NCBI GenBank assembly: GCA_044508265.1
Contig: JBIQIB010000002.1
Coordinates: 30,226-94,225 of the forward strand
Source of the DNA: JAEZDP01 sp044508265
GTDB taxonomy: Bacteria > Acidobacteriota > Vicinamibacteria > Vicinamibacterales > Vicinamibacteraceae
Direction of reading: 5' to 3'
Length of the DNA stretch: 64,000 nt
In this document: in pieces, positions 1 through 8,692 of the stretch
How the letters are laid out: each line of letters begins with the position of its first letter
Position numbering within the stretch: position 1 is the stretch's first letter
Translations under genes and position numbers: made by a program
Notes under the pieces: model-generated
The model's input: the letters and a program-made list of their open reading frames with translations, nothing else
Told to the model about the DNA's origin: nothing
The model's database searches: none

Positions 1-289
1 GGATATAGATGCCGTGGCGGCGCGCCCGCTCGTGCAGGCGCTCGGTGTGCTCGTTGGGGATCTCGACGGCCAGATGCTCGAGCAGCGCGTCCACCGTCGG
101 GTAGACCGGCGCCGCGTGCGCGAACTCCGGGAACACCACCAGCCGCACGGGCAGGAAAGGGCCGCTGCCCACGACCGCTGCGTCGATCATCTCGATCATG
201 CGGTCGGTGTTGGCGCGCATCCCGTCGCGATTCGTCGGGCACGGAAGCTCCGTCTGACACGCCGCGGCGGCGTAGCGCAGGAGGCTCAC
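1..289 (-). CDS. Nitrilase / carbon-nitrogen hydrolase family protein (N-terminal part)
   Basis: The first 96 codons of a gene that runs off the left edge. The start is a GTG whose last two bases lie in the TGA stop of the upstream gene (GTGA overlap), so the two are translationally coupled. The reading begins MSLLRYAAAACQTE and continues with NTDRMIEMI and VVFPEFA. The Glu in VFPEF matches the first residue of the nitrilase Glu-Lys-Cys catalytic triad; Lys and Cys would lie beyond the window. The family hydrolyses nitriles, amides or carbamoyl groups; the substrate cannot be told from this fragment. Confidence 0.8.
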   Translation of the reverse strand, partial: MSLLRYAAAACQTELPCPTNRDGMRANTDRMIEMIDAAVVGSGPFLPVRLVVFPEFAHAAPVYPTVDALLEHLAVEIPNEHTERLHERARRHGIYI

Positions 290-3200
290 GGCGCAACTCC
301 GCCCAGGCGCGGCACCTGCCGCCCGACGACGCGCGTGTTGTAGCGCGTCACCCAGTCGGGATCCGCAGCGTCGTACGCCGCCTCGTCATGCGTGGTGGCA
401 TCGGTGCGCCGGGTCGACGGCGCCGGCGCGCTCGGGTAGCCCGGCATGCCGTGCCACGGCAGCGGCCAGGCCTGATCGGGGCTTGCGGAGTTGATGTCCA
501 TTTCCTTGCTGAAGCCGTCCGCATGGAGCAGGTACGTTCGCGTCCAGCCCTCACGCAGCGGGGGGAGACCACGGGCGTCGAATCGCAACGCGACGTCGTC
601 GCCGGGACGCGCGACGACAAAGCGGTCGTCCACTGCCTCGAGCAGCATCCGGACGTCGCCTTCGCGCGTGTAGCGGCCCGGCATCTGCTTCCAGGGCGAC
701 GCGGACGACACGCGCGCGTAATCGAACGTCAGCGGCTCGCCGTCGGAGGCGATGGCGGAGAAGCCGCGCCACCGCAGCGTCGCGTCGGCGGCCGCGAGCC
801 GCGTCATCACGGGCCGCAGCACCGTGTCGCGCGACGCGACGGCCGCGGCGTCCCAGTAGATGCGCATCGAGGTGCGGATGCGCACGCTGCGGTCGGCAGA
901 CAGGAACCTGTCGGTGAGATCGACGACCACCGTCTGCGGACGCCCGACAGGGACGCCGACTTCCTCGACGACGGTCTGCCAGGTGCCGGCCGCATCGCGC
1001 ACGGCCAGCGACGGCGGCTGCAGCGCGTGGCCGGCCTGCGCCGCCGCGACGTTGTCGCTCGAGAACGCGTAATCGGTCCACCCGGTCAGCAGCAGGAGCG
1101 TGCCGCGCGCGGGCGCATCGCCGAGATCGAGCACGAGGTCGTGCGGCTCGGCGTAGCCGCGGATGGGCAGCAATGGCAGGTCGTCCACGTACGCGCGGTC
1201 CACGGCCTGCAGCGCGTCGCGCACGTCGCGGCCGTGCCCGTCACGCGCACCGGCGACGGGCAGCACGCCCCGGGCGGCAATCAGCTCGAACTCGGGGAAC
1301 GGCGGCGCGAAGAGCCCTTCACGCGGATGTACCTCGACGTCGGCTGGATGGTCCACGGCGATGAGGGACGCGCCGTCGAGGAACAGCGTCTCCTCGAGCT
1401 CGTTGGTGACCCGCAGCTCCAGGTAGCCGTCGCGCGGCTGCAGCTGGTCGCCGCGGATTCGGACGTACTCCTCCGGGTCGGGCGTGTTGAACACACCGGG
1501 CGCCAGCTGATACCCCATCTCGCCGCCGCCGAGGAAGTCGGTGACGAACTCGAACCGCTCGCCATTCCACGTGAAGAGATACGGGCACGACGAGGGCTTC
1601 CGATCGAGCTCGACCACGTCGACGCGCGCGATGGCCGCGCCTCCCGCGGCGGATGGGTCCGCGCCGGCTTCAGCGGCCTGCACTTCGGCCTGGACGATGC
1701 CGGCAGGCCACAGGACGCGCACGACATCGACCTGCTGGCGGGGGCCCAGACCGAAGACGAGATCCGCCGGCGTCGCCGCGGGCGACGACGCGGCCGTCTC
1801 GATCATCTGCCAGAGGCTGCCGGCGCGCATCTCGACCTTCGCGCCGACGCCTGAGCGATTGCTTACCTGTCCGCGCAGGCTGACGACGACGGTGTCGTGG
1901 ACGGCGCCGGTCGGCCGCCACAGCTGCGGCTGGCCGGCGTTCAGCGTGGCGAGGTCGAGCCGGCCGTCGCCCTGGGCGTCCAGCGCCACGAGGGCCGAGA
2001 GACCCGCCTGTGCCGCGTCCGCGTCGTCCCCAACACCGGCGGCGGCCGTGCCAGTCGGCAGCGCCTGCCATCCGTCGCCTGCGTTACGCGCGATGGCGAT
2101 GCCCGCGGGTCCGGCTGTCACGACGTCGAGCAGGCCGTCCGCGTCGGCGTCGAGCAGCAGCATGGCCGTCGCGTCAGGTGCGAGGGCGTCGACGGTGCGA
2201 ACCGCGAAGCGTCCGGCGGAGCTGTTGGTAGCCACTGCCGATCCGCCACCGGCCGCGCTCACCACCACGTCGGGATAGCCGTCCTTGTCCACGTCACCGA
2301 CGGCGAGCGCGCTGGCCGCGGGCAGCGCTTCGAGCCCCGCCGCCGCGGTGGCCTCCACGAACGTGCCGTCGCGCATGTTGCGCCACAGGTGCACCGTGCC
2401 GCTGCTGGTGCGTACGAGCAGGTCGATATCGCGCCGCAGGTCCACGTCCGTCGCGATCACCTGCCGGACGCTCGCCGGCGCCTGCGTCGGGAAGATCGTC
2501 GCGGCGAGCTCGGTGTAGGTGCCGTCGCCGTTGTTGCGCCAGGCCTCGAGCGGCGCCGGCTTGCCGTCTCTCGTGTCGCCGCCCGCAACGATGTCGAGGT
2601 CGCCGTCGTGATCGAGATCCACGAGGGCGACGGCATGGACGTCGAGCGCGCTGGCGAGCCCCGCGGCCGTTGTCATGTCGGCATGGCCATCGTCGGTCTG
2701 CCGGAGCAGCCGGAGCCCCTGACGTCCGTGTGCGACGAGGTCGGCGCGGCCGTCGTTGTCCATGTCGGCAATCGCGACGCCCCGGGCGTCGAGACCTTCG
2801 ACGGCGACGTCGCGCACGAGGGCCGACCCGTCTTCCTGGCCAAACTGTGGCCCATGGAGCAGTCGCACCCGGCTGGCTTCGACGACCACGAGATCCGTGC
2901 GGCCGTCGCCGTTGACGTCAGCGGCGTTGATCCCGGCCGCCGCGGACGGCGCGCGGCTGATCGTGTCTGAGGAGACAAGCTCGAACCGCAGCGCCGGGAT
3001 GTCCCTGGAAACGAGGCCGGCTTCGGCGCCCGTCGAGAGGATCGCCTCGGCGTAACGACCCTGCTCCATGTAGACATTCGAGTAGGTCGTGCCGTAGCCA
3101 GACTCTCGCAGCGCCTGGAAGCGCTTCATCATCCCGGCACCCTGCGCCCGGTCGCCCGCGCGCGTGTGGGCCACGGCGAGGTTGTAGAGCGCAGACACGT

Positions 3201-3729
3201 TGTATGGCTCACGCTCGACGGCCGTGGCAAACGCCTCCACCGCGTCCGCGTACGCCCGCTGCTGCAACAGCAGCTGTCCGAGGTTCACCAGCGCGCCGAC
3301 GTCGGCCGGGTCGTCCTCGAGGACACGGCGGAACGCCGCTATCGCGTCCTCCTCGCGGTTCTCGGCGCGTGCGACGAGGCCGAGCACGAAGTCGGCATGG
3401 GGCGGACTGTCGGGCTGTCGTGCTGCTGTCTCCGCCTCGCGGCGTGCCGCCTCGAGATCGGGCGCGTAGAAGTGCGCGATCGCGAGGTTGACGCGCGCAG
3501 GCGCCAGCGTGTCGTCGATCTCGAGCGCCCTGCGGAACTGCTCGGCGGCGCGCCCGTAGTCGTACTGCTCGAGGTACGCGACGCCGACGTTGTTGGCGCG
3601 CCACGCCCGCTCGCGCCGCGACTCGTCACCCGCCGGTCCCTGCGCGCCCACGACGGCAAGGCCGGCGCCGGCCAGGATTGCGACCGACGCGGTCGTCAGC
3701 CATGAACGGAGTCGAAGCGGCACAGACAT
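286..3729 (-). CDS. Exported TPR / FG-GAP repeat / ASPIC-UnbV domain protein
   Basis: A 1147-residue protein. A signal peptide (MSVPLRLRSWLTTASVAILAG, cleavage near VGAQ) decides the start at 3729 rather than an upstream ATG. Tetratricopeptide repeats span about residues 35-230 (NNVGVAYLEQYDYGRAAEQF, ALVNLGQLLLQQRAYADAV). FG-GAP/VCBS beta-propeller blades follow (about 255-600), with repeated DVNGDGRTDLVV and DLDHDGDLDIVA motifs of the calcium-binding type. An ASPIC/UnbV segment lies at about 620-690 (SNRSGVGAKVEMRAG, VLWPAGIVQ). The last 430 residues form a further module starting SCPYLFTWNGERFEF that I do not recognise by name. It ends 14 bases after the next gene's stop in the same direction, so it is in an operon with the gene at 3744-5438. 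It probably acts in the periplasm or at the surface; the ligand is unknown. Confidence 0.85.
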   Translation of the reverse strand: MSVPLRLRSWLTTASVAILAGAGLAVVGAQGPAGDESRRERAWRANNVGVAYLEQYDYGRAAEQFRRALEIDDTLAPARVNLAIAHFYAPDLEAARREAETAARQPDSPPHADFVLGLVARAENREEDAIAAFRRVLEDDPADVGALVNLGQLLLQQRAYADAVEAFATAVEREPYNVSALYNLAVAHTRAGDRAQGAGMMKRFQALRESGYGTTYSNVYMEQGRYAEAILSTGAEAGLVSRDIPALRFELVSSDTISRAPSAAAGINAADVNGDGRTDLVVVEASRVRLLHGPQFGQEDGSALVRDVAVEGLDARGVAIADMDNDGRADLVAHGRQGLRLLRQTDDGHADMTTAAGLASALDVHAVALVDLDHDGDLDIVAGGDTRDGKPAPLEAWRNNGDGTYTELAATIFPTQAPASVRQVIATDVDLRRDIDLLVRTSSGTVHLWRNMRDGTFVEATAAAGLEALPAASALAVGDVDKDGYPDVVVSAAGGGSAVATNSSAGRFAVRTVDALAPDATAMLLLDADADGLLDVVTAGPAGIAIARNAGDGWQALPTGTAAAGVGDDADAAQAGLSALVALDAQGDGRLDLATLNAGQPQLWRPTGAVHDTVVVSLRGQVSNRSGVGAKVEMRAGSLWQMIETAASSPAATPADLVFGLGPRQQVDVVRVLWPAGIVQAEVQAAEAGADPSAAGGAAIARVDVVELDRKPSSCPYLFTWNGERFEFVTDFLGGGEMGYQLAPGVFNTPDPEEYVRIRGDQLQPRDGYLELRVTNELEETLFLDGASLIAVDHPADVEVHPREGLFAPPFPEFELIAARGVLPVAGARDGHGRDVRDALQAVDRAYVDDLPLLPIRGYAEPHDLVLDLGDAPARGTLLLLTGWTDYAFSSDNVAAAQAGHALQPPSLAVRDAAGTWQTVVEEVGVPVGRPQTVVVDLTDRFLSADRSVRIRTSMRIYWDAAAVASRDTVLRPVMTRLAAADATLRWRGFSAIASDGEPLTFDYARVSSASPWKQMPGRYTREGDVRMLLEAVDDRFVVARPGDDVALRFDARGLPPLREGWTRTYLLHADGFSKEMDINSASPDQAWPLPWHGMPGYPSAPAPSTRRTDATTHDEAAYDAADPDWVTRYNTRVVGRQVPRLGGVAP

Positions 3730-3743
3730 GGCAGTTCTCTCAC

Positions 3744-5438
3744 TCAACGCGCAAACGGCATCGTCTTGACGACGCCACGGCCTTCCTCGATGACGATGGT
3801 CTGGCCCGCGGTCTGGGCGCCGATCCGTTCGACGGCGCCGGACGGCCATCGCACCTCCAGCGCACGCACGCCGGAGGCGCGGCCGAGGCCGAACGTCAGG
3901 GGCAGCTCGCTCTGCGAGAGGTAGCTGGATCCGGTCTTCACCATGCCCATGCGCTGCGTGCCGTCCTGCAGCGTCGCCACGACCGTCGTCCCGATGCCGG
4001 CGCGGTTGGATGTCGTGCCGACGAGGCGGACGCGCAGCGCGGCGTTGCGCGACCCGCCGTCGTTGCGCAGCAGGCGTGCGGGCCCGCCGTTGGCCGTGAT
4101 GACGAGGTCCTGATCGCCGTCGTTGTCGAAGTCGAGGTGCACGGCGCCGCGTCCGACGACGGGCCGCGCGAGGGCGGGCACGGAGGGCGCGATGTCTTCG
4201 AAGCGTGTGCCGCCGCGCGAGAGGAACAGGTGCGCCGGCTGGGCGTGCGTGAGTTTCGGCTGCACCCGCTGGATGTCGTCGGCGACATGGCCGTTGGCCG
4301 TGAAGATGTCGAGCCGGCCGTCGTTGTCGGCGTCCACGAAGAACGCCGCGAACGTCAGGGTCAGGAGCGCGTCGCGGCCGAGGCTCGACCCGGGCGCCTC
4401 ATCGATGAAGAGGCCGTCGCCTTCGTTCCTGTAGAGGGCGAGCATCTCGTGCGAGAAGTTGCCGATGAGCAGCCCCGGCCGTCCGGTGCCGGCCCAGTCG
4501 GCCGCGTCGGTGCCCATGCCCGCGCGTGCGGTGCCCACCTCGCTGAAGGCCACGCCGGCCGGCACGCCCTCGTCGGTGAAGGTGCCGCGGCCGGAGTTGC
4601 GGTACAACCGGTTGGGCTGCGTGTCGTTGGCCACGAAGAGGTCGATCCAGCCGTCCTGGTCGGCGTCGATGAGGGCGATGCCGAGCGCCTTGCTCTCCGG
4701 ATCGTGCAGGCCGGCGCGTTCGGTCACGTCCTCGAACGTGCCGTTGCCGTTGTTGCGGTACAGCCTGGGTGACACGCCCTTGTACGCCTCGGGCGTGCAG
4801 TACGACTTGGTCTTGCCGTCGAGCGAGCAGCGCAGGTCGCCTTCGAGCGACCACTGCACGTAGTTGATGACGAACAGGTCCACGAAGCCGTCGTTGTCGT
4901 AGTCGACCCATGCGGCGCCGGTGGAGAAGTCGCTGCGGCCCACGCCCGCTTTCGCCGTGACGTCCTCGAAGCTGCCGCCTCCGGTATTGCGGAACAGCCG
5001 GTTGCCTTCGAGGGCCGTGACGAACAGGTCGATCTGCCCGTCGTTGTCGAAGTCGGCGGCGGCCCCGCCCATCCCGTACATCGACACCGCGAGGCCGGCC
5101 TCCTTCGTCACGTCGGTGAAGGTGCCGTTGCCGTTGTTCTTGTAGAAGGCGGGGAGCGCGCCGCTGTCGGGACGGCCCGGCCAGTGCCGCCCGTTCACGA
5201 AATAGAGGTCCTGATAGCCGTCGGTGTTGTAGTCGAACGCGACGACGCCCGACCCCATCGTCTCCGGCAGGTACTTCTGGCCGAAGGCGCCGTTCTCGTG
5301 AGTGAAGCCGATGCCGGCCTGCTTCGTGACGTCGGTGAAGGTGAGGGACGGCGAGGTCTGCGCGGAGGGCCGGCTCATGCCTACGGCCAGGCTGGCCACG
5401 AGCGCGGCCACCGCCGTGCACTGTCGTGCTCCATTCAT
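3744..5438 (-). CDS. CRTAC1-like FG-GAP / ASPIC-UnbV exported protein
   Basis: A 564-residue secreted protein with an N-terminal signal (MNGARQCTAVAALVASLAVG). Nearly the whole length is FG-GAP/VCBS propeller repeats with the signature DFDNDGQIDLFV, DYDNDGFVDLFV and DADNDGRLDIFT. An ASPIC/UnbV domain closes it (TSNRAGIGTTVVATLQDG, LEVRWPSGAVERI). The start at 5438 is preferred because it begins the signal peptide and lies 7 bases after a TACCCT box. It is first in a two- or three-gene operon with the larger TPR/FG-GAP protein downstream. Such proteins are abundant in Acidobacteria and Planctomycetes; no biochemical role is established, and surface binding is an inference. Confidence 0.88.
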   Translation of the reverse strand: MNGARQCTAVAALVASLAVGMSRPSAQTSPSLTFTDVTKQAGIGFTHENGAFGQKYLPETMGSGVVAFDYNTDGYQDLYFVNGRHWPGRPDSGALPAFYKNNGNGTFTDVTKEAGLAVSMYGMGGAAADFDNDGQIDLFVTALEGNRLFRNTGGGSFEDVTAKAGVGRSDFSTGAAWVDYDNDGFVDLFVINYVQWSLEGDLRCSLDGKTKSYCTPEAYKGVSPRLYRNNGNGTFEDVTERAGLHDPESKALGIALIDADQDGWIDLFVANDTQPNRLYRNSGRGTFTDEGVPAGVAFSEVGTARAGMGTDAADWAGTGRPGLLIGNFSHEMLALYRNEGDGLFIDEAPGSSLGRDALLTLTFAAFFVDADNDGRLDIFTANGHVADDIQRVQPKLTHAQPAHLFLSRGGTRFEDIAPSVPALARPVVGRGAVHLDFDNDGDQDLVITANGGPARLLRNDGGSRNAALRVRLVGTTSNRAGIGTTVVATLQDGTQRMGMVKTGSSYLSQSELPLTFGLGRASGVRALEVRWPSGAVERIGAQTAGQTIVIEEGRGVVKTMPFAR

Positions 5439-5445
5439 TCCGACT

Positions 5446-5451
5446 AGGGTA
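5446..5451 (-). promoter_or_regulatory. Candidate -10 box (TACCCT) for the CRTAC1-like gene
   Basis: TACCCT on the minus strand ends 7 bases before the ATG at 5438, with no Shine-Dalgarno sequence between. The spacing would place the transcription start at or next to the start codon, i.e. a leaderless mRNA. No clear -35 element is seen. Confidence 0.4.
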
Positions 5452-5516
5452 TGCCCCCGGACACAGGAGCTGCCTAGTAAAAAGGGACTAGCAGGTGCGA
5501 TTAAACGCACGGCAGC

Positions 5517-6548
5517 TCAGCGCGCGGCGATGAAGTCCTCGTACTGGTCCGTCGCGATGAAGTCCACGCCAGCCTCGCGCGCGGCACGCCACCTGACGGC
5601 GGCCCGTTCCCTGCTGCCAAAGTTGTACCCGGCAAACCAGCCCTGGTTGCCGTCCTCGCCGTGTCCGTTCAGCGTGTAGAACCGGATCCAGAGGCCTTCG
5701 CCATGCGCGCGCTCGACGAGCGACCGGAGGCGTTCGTCGTCGGCGTCCGTCCAGTCGCCAGCACGCGGCGGGCCGCCTGCCTCGACGACACCCCACGGGA
5801 AGTTGACCCAGCGGCGGTAGTTCCCCGAACGGCGGACGATGAGCGTGTCGGGCGGCATCGTCGCGAGCGCCTCCGCGCGCGCGGCGGCGTCGTCACCCGT
5901 CGGCGCGGGCACGTCGATGGCGCCGAAGAGACGCAACGTGTCGCCGACAGGCACCGCGTCGTGGAACCGCGCCGCCTGGTCCGCGCTCGTGCCCGTCAGC
6001 ACGAGGAGCGGGCCGACCGTCAGCGGCTCCGGCCTGTCTGGCGTGTCGGTGCGCGGCGCCGTCGTGAGCCACGACTCGTAGGTGCCGAGCGTCTGCCACA
6101 CCGCCTCGAGATGCTCCGGCTCTGTCGTCTTGAAATCCAGGTTGAGGACGAGCACCGGCCAGCTCGCGCGATCGTCGTCCGCGAGCGCCTGCTCCATGAG
6201 AGGACGGACACGCTCGAAGAAGTAGCTCACGAACGTCGGCGCGTCGCCGGCGTGTTCGACGTCGTGCGCGACGACCGAGTCGCCGCCGCCGTCCGGGCGC
6301 GGCCGCCAGATCAGGTCCTGCTCGATGGCCACGGGCAGTCCGGTGGCGAGCCCGCGGTCGATCCTGTCGGCGAAGCGCCCCTCGTACGGGTACGCGTTGT
6401 GGGCGTCCAGCAGCACACGCTCACCGGGCCCGAAGCCGGCCGGCGTCGCTGTCGTCGTCGGGGTGTCAGCGCCAGGCGGCGTCTTATCCGGCGCGCAGGC
6501 CACGCTCAGCGAGAGCGCCACCGCCAGGCCGGCGAGGCGGAGTCCCAT
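5517..6548 (-). CDS. Glycerophosphodiester phosphodiesterase-like lipoprotein
   Basis: A 343-residue protein. The N-terminus (MGLRLAGLAVALSLSVAC) looks like a lipoprotein signal with Cys18 as the lipid site, which decides the start at 6548 over the in-frame ATG at 6584. The mature part resembles the GDPD / PI-PLC TIM-barrel superfamily: LLDAHNAYPYEGRF near the N-terminus, AIEQDLIW carrying the usual acidic pair, SVVAHD, a central VLNLDFK strand, and a C-terminal FIATDQYEDF. The classical HRG motif is replaced by DAHNAYP, so it is a divergent member and the substrate is uncertain. It probably sits in the cell envelope and cleaves a phosphodiester. It is convergent with no neighbour and divergent from the PilT gene. 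Confidence 0.65.
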   Translation of the reverse strand: MGLRLAGLAVALSLSVACAPDKTPPGADTPTTTATPAGFGPGERVLLDAHNAYPYEGRFADRIDRGLATGLPVAIEQDLIWRPRPDGGGDSVVAHDVEHAGDAPTFVSYFFERVRPLMEQALADDDRASWPVLVLNLDFKTTEPEHLEAVWQTLGTYESWLTTAPRTDTPDRPEPLTVGPLLVLTGTSADQAARFHDAVPVGDTLRLFGAIDVPAPTGDDAAARAEALATMPPDTLIVRRSGNYRRWVNFPWGVVEAGGPPRAGDWTDADDERLRSLVERAHGEGLWIRFYTLNGHGEDGNQGWFAGYNFGSRERAAVRWRAAREAGVDFIATDQYEDFIAAR

Positions 6549-6699
6549 CGTCAGCCGGCGCGCCGCCGGCCCTTCGGTGCCCATGCGCTGTGTCACGGCA
6601 AGTGGTGTACTCCGAACCCGCGCAGGTGGCAAGTCCGGCAGCTCGCGGAGGTTCACCGCGCTCAAGCGACCCGGGCGTGCTGCCGATGTGGCAGGAGAC

Positions 6700-7860
6700 A
6701 TGGAGCCAGCTGCCGTTCCGTCCGCCGCCGTCGCCGAGCCGCCGATCAACCGCCTGTTCCGGCTGATGGTGCAGACCGGAGCGTCCGACCTGCATCTCAG
6801 CGCCAGCGTCCCGCCGCTCATCCGCAAGGACGGGCGCATGATGCCCATCGATCCCGCGGCGCCGGCCCTCACCGCCGACGACATCCACCGCCTGCTGTGG
6901 CCGATCACGCCGGAGAAGAACAAGGCGGAGTTCGAGGCCCGGCGCGACTCCGACTTCGCCTACGAGGTCGGCGGCGTGGCGCGCTTCCGCGCCAACATCT
7001 TCATGGACCGCAAGGGCATGGGCGCGGTGTTCCGCGTCATCCCCTCGAAGATCCTCACGGCCGAGGACCTCGGCCTCTCGCCGCACATCCTCCAGCTGTG
7101 CGGCCTGAGCAAGGGGCTCGTGCTCGTGACCGGCCCCACGGGCTCGGGCAAGTCGACGACGCTGTGCGCGATGGTCGACTACATCAACCGCACGCGCCAC
7201 GACCACGTGATCACGATCGAGGACCCGATCGAGTTCGTGCACGAGAACAAGGCGTGCCTGATCAACCAGCGCGAGGTGCACAACCACACCGACTCGTTCA
7301 AGGACGCGCTGCGCGCGGCACTCCGCGAGGACCCGGACATCATCCTCGTCGGCGAGATGCGCGACCTCGAGACCGTTGCCATCGCCATCGAGACGGCCGA
7401 GACCGGCCACCTCGTCTTCGGCACGCTGCACACGACGACGGCGGCATCGACCGTCGATCGGATCATCGACCAGTTCCCGGCCGACAGGCAGAGCCAGATC
7501 CGGGTGATGCTCAGCGAGTCGCTGAAGGGCGTCATCGCGCAGACGCTCTGCCGCAAGATAGGCGGCGGCCGCGCGGCGGCACTCGAGGTGCTCATCGTCA
7601 ACAACGCGGTCAGCAACCTGATCCGCGAGGGCAAGACGTTCCAGATCCCGTCGATGATGCAGGTCGGCAAGGCGCTCGGCATGATCACGCTGAACGAGAG
7701 CCTGTTCGAGCTGGTCAAGAACAAGGTCGTCGCGCCGGAGGAGGCGTACTCGAAGTCGGTGGACAAGGCGGGCTTCGAGACGTTCCTGAAGCGCGGCGGT
7801 TTCGACACCAGGTTCATCACCCCGTCGGCCGCCCCCCCGCCCGTCGCCCGCCCGGCCTGA
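6700..7860 (+). CDS. PilT-type twitching motility ATPase
   Basis: A 386-residue hexameric secretion ATPase that drives type IV pilus retraction in the cytoplasm. The N-terminal PAS-like part contains SDLHLSASVPPLIRKDG. The ATPase core follows with Walker A GPTGSGKST starting at Gly145, an Asp box (TIEDPIEF), Walker B (DIILVGEMRDLET) and His box (GHLVFGTLHT). The downstream DQFPADRQSQIR and LCRKIGGGR are typical of PilT/PilU rather than PilB. AGGAG lies only 2 bases before the ATG; an in-frame GTG at 6688 is an alternative start. No other pilus gene is visible, so the assembly machinery must be encoded elsewhere. Confidence 0.93.
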   Translation: MEPAAVPSAAVAEPPINRLFRLMVQTGASDLHLSASVPPLIRKDGRMMPIDPAAPALTADDIHRLLWPITPEKNKAEFEARRDSDFAYEVGGVARFRANIFMDRKGMGAVFRVIPSKILTAEDLGLSPHILQLCGLSKGLVLVTGPTGSGKSTTLCAMVDYINRTRHDHVITIEDPIEFVHENKACLINQREVHNHTDSFKDALRAALREDPDIILVGEMRDLETVAIAIETAETGHLVFGTLHTTTAASTVDRIIDQFPADRQSQIRVMLSESLKGVIAQTLCRKIGGGRAAALEVLIVNNAVSNLIREGKTFQIPSMMQVGKALGMITLNESLFELVKNKVVAPEEAYSKSVDKAGFETFLKRGGFDTRFITPSAAPPPVARPA

Positions 7861-7903
7861 CCATTCCTCCGCCCCCCGTCGGCTGCCGGGCGCCCACCCG
7901 CGC

Positions 7904-7920
7904 CCGCGATAGAATCGCGG
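7904..7920 (+). promoter_or_regulatory. Palindrome enclosing a TAGAAT -10 box before the ABC ATPase gene
   Basis: A perfect 7-base inverted repeat (CCGCGAT / ATCGCGG) separated by AGA. The hexamer TAGAAT (7910-7915) sits in its centre and ends 6 bases before the GTG start at 7922. It may be a leaderless promoter overlapped by an operator, or simply a hairpin that controls translation initiation. Confidence 0.4.
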
Positions 7921-7921
7921 C

Positions 7922-8692
7922 GTGATACGCGTCCGCGATCTCCACTACGCCTACGGCGACACGCCGGCCGTCCAGGGGCTCGGCTTCGACGTCGGTGCGG
8001 GCGAGATCGTCGGCCTCCTCGGCCCGAACGGCGCCGGCAAGTCCACCACCGTCAAGGTGATCACCGGCATGCTCGAGCCGGCGCGCGGCGAGGTGCAGGT
8101 CGCCGGCTACGACGTCGTGGCCGATCCCATGGCGGTCAAGCGGCGCGTCGGTTACGTGCCCGAGTCGGGCGCGCTCTACGACGCCCTGACGCCGGACGAA
8201 TACTTCCGCTTCGTCGCGCTGCTCTACCGGCTCGAGCCCGAACACGTCGAGCCGCGCGTCGAGGAGCTGATGCGGATGTTCGAGATGTCGGACATGCGTG
8301 GCACGCGCATGGTCGGCTTCTCGAAGGGCATGAAGCAGAAGGTGCTGATCGTCTCGGCGCTGCTGCACGCCCCCGACGTCCTGGTGCTCGACGAGCCGCT
8401 CAACGGCCTCGACGCCAACGCGACGCTCGTCTTCAAGGAGCTGCTGCGCGGCCTTGCCCTCCAGGGCCGCAGCATCCTGTTCTGCTCGCACCTGCTCGAC
8501 GTCGTCGAGCGCATGTGCTCGCGGCTGGTCATCATCGCCGACGGCCGCGCCATCGCCGAAGGCACGCCCGAGGAGATCATCGCCCGCAGCGGCCGCGCCA
8601 GCCTCGATGAGGCCTTTGCCGCGCTCACCGGCGCGCGCGACGTGACGAGCGCCGCGGCGGCGGCACTGTCGTCACTCGAGTGGCGCGGATGA
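7922..8692 (+). CDS. ABC transporter ATP-binding protein
   Basis: A 256-residue ATPase subunit of the ABC-2 exporter type. It has Walker A (GPNGAGKST), a Q-loop region (RRVGYVPESGALYDALT), an ABC signature in the variant form VGFSKGMKQKV, Walker B (VLVLDEPLNGLD) and a switch His (ILFCSHLLDVVE). The GTG start follows a TAGAAT hexamer by 6 bases. The stop TGA overlaps the ATG of the permease gene (ATGA), so the two subunits are coupled. The cargo is unknown; the C-terminal ALTGARD extension is unremarkable. Confidence 0.92.
   Translation: MIRVRDLHYAYGDTPAVQGLGFDVGAGEIVGLLGPNGAGKSTTVKVITGMLEPARGEVQVAGYDVVADPMAVKRRVGYVPESGALYDALTPDEYFRFVALLYRLEPEHVEPRVEELMRMFEMSDMRGTRMVGFSKGMKQKVLIVSALLHAPDVLVLDEPLNGLDANATLVFKELLRGLALQGRSILFCSHLLDVVERMCSRLVIIADGRAIAEGTPEEIIARSGRASLDEAFAALTGARDVTSAAAAALSSLEWRG

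Noticed and set aside
388..1854. Long plus-strand open frame of 488 codons over the TPR/FG-GAP gene
   Set aside because: Arg/His/Gly-rich composition without motifs; it is the antisense shadow of a clear FG-GAP/ASPIC gene in GC-rich DNA.
5661..7925. 754-codon plus-strand frame across the phosphodiesterase and pilT
   Set aside because: Covers two strongly supported genes on different frames and carries no motif of its own.
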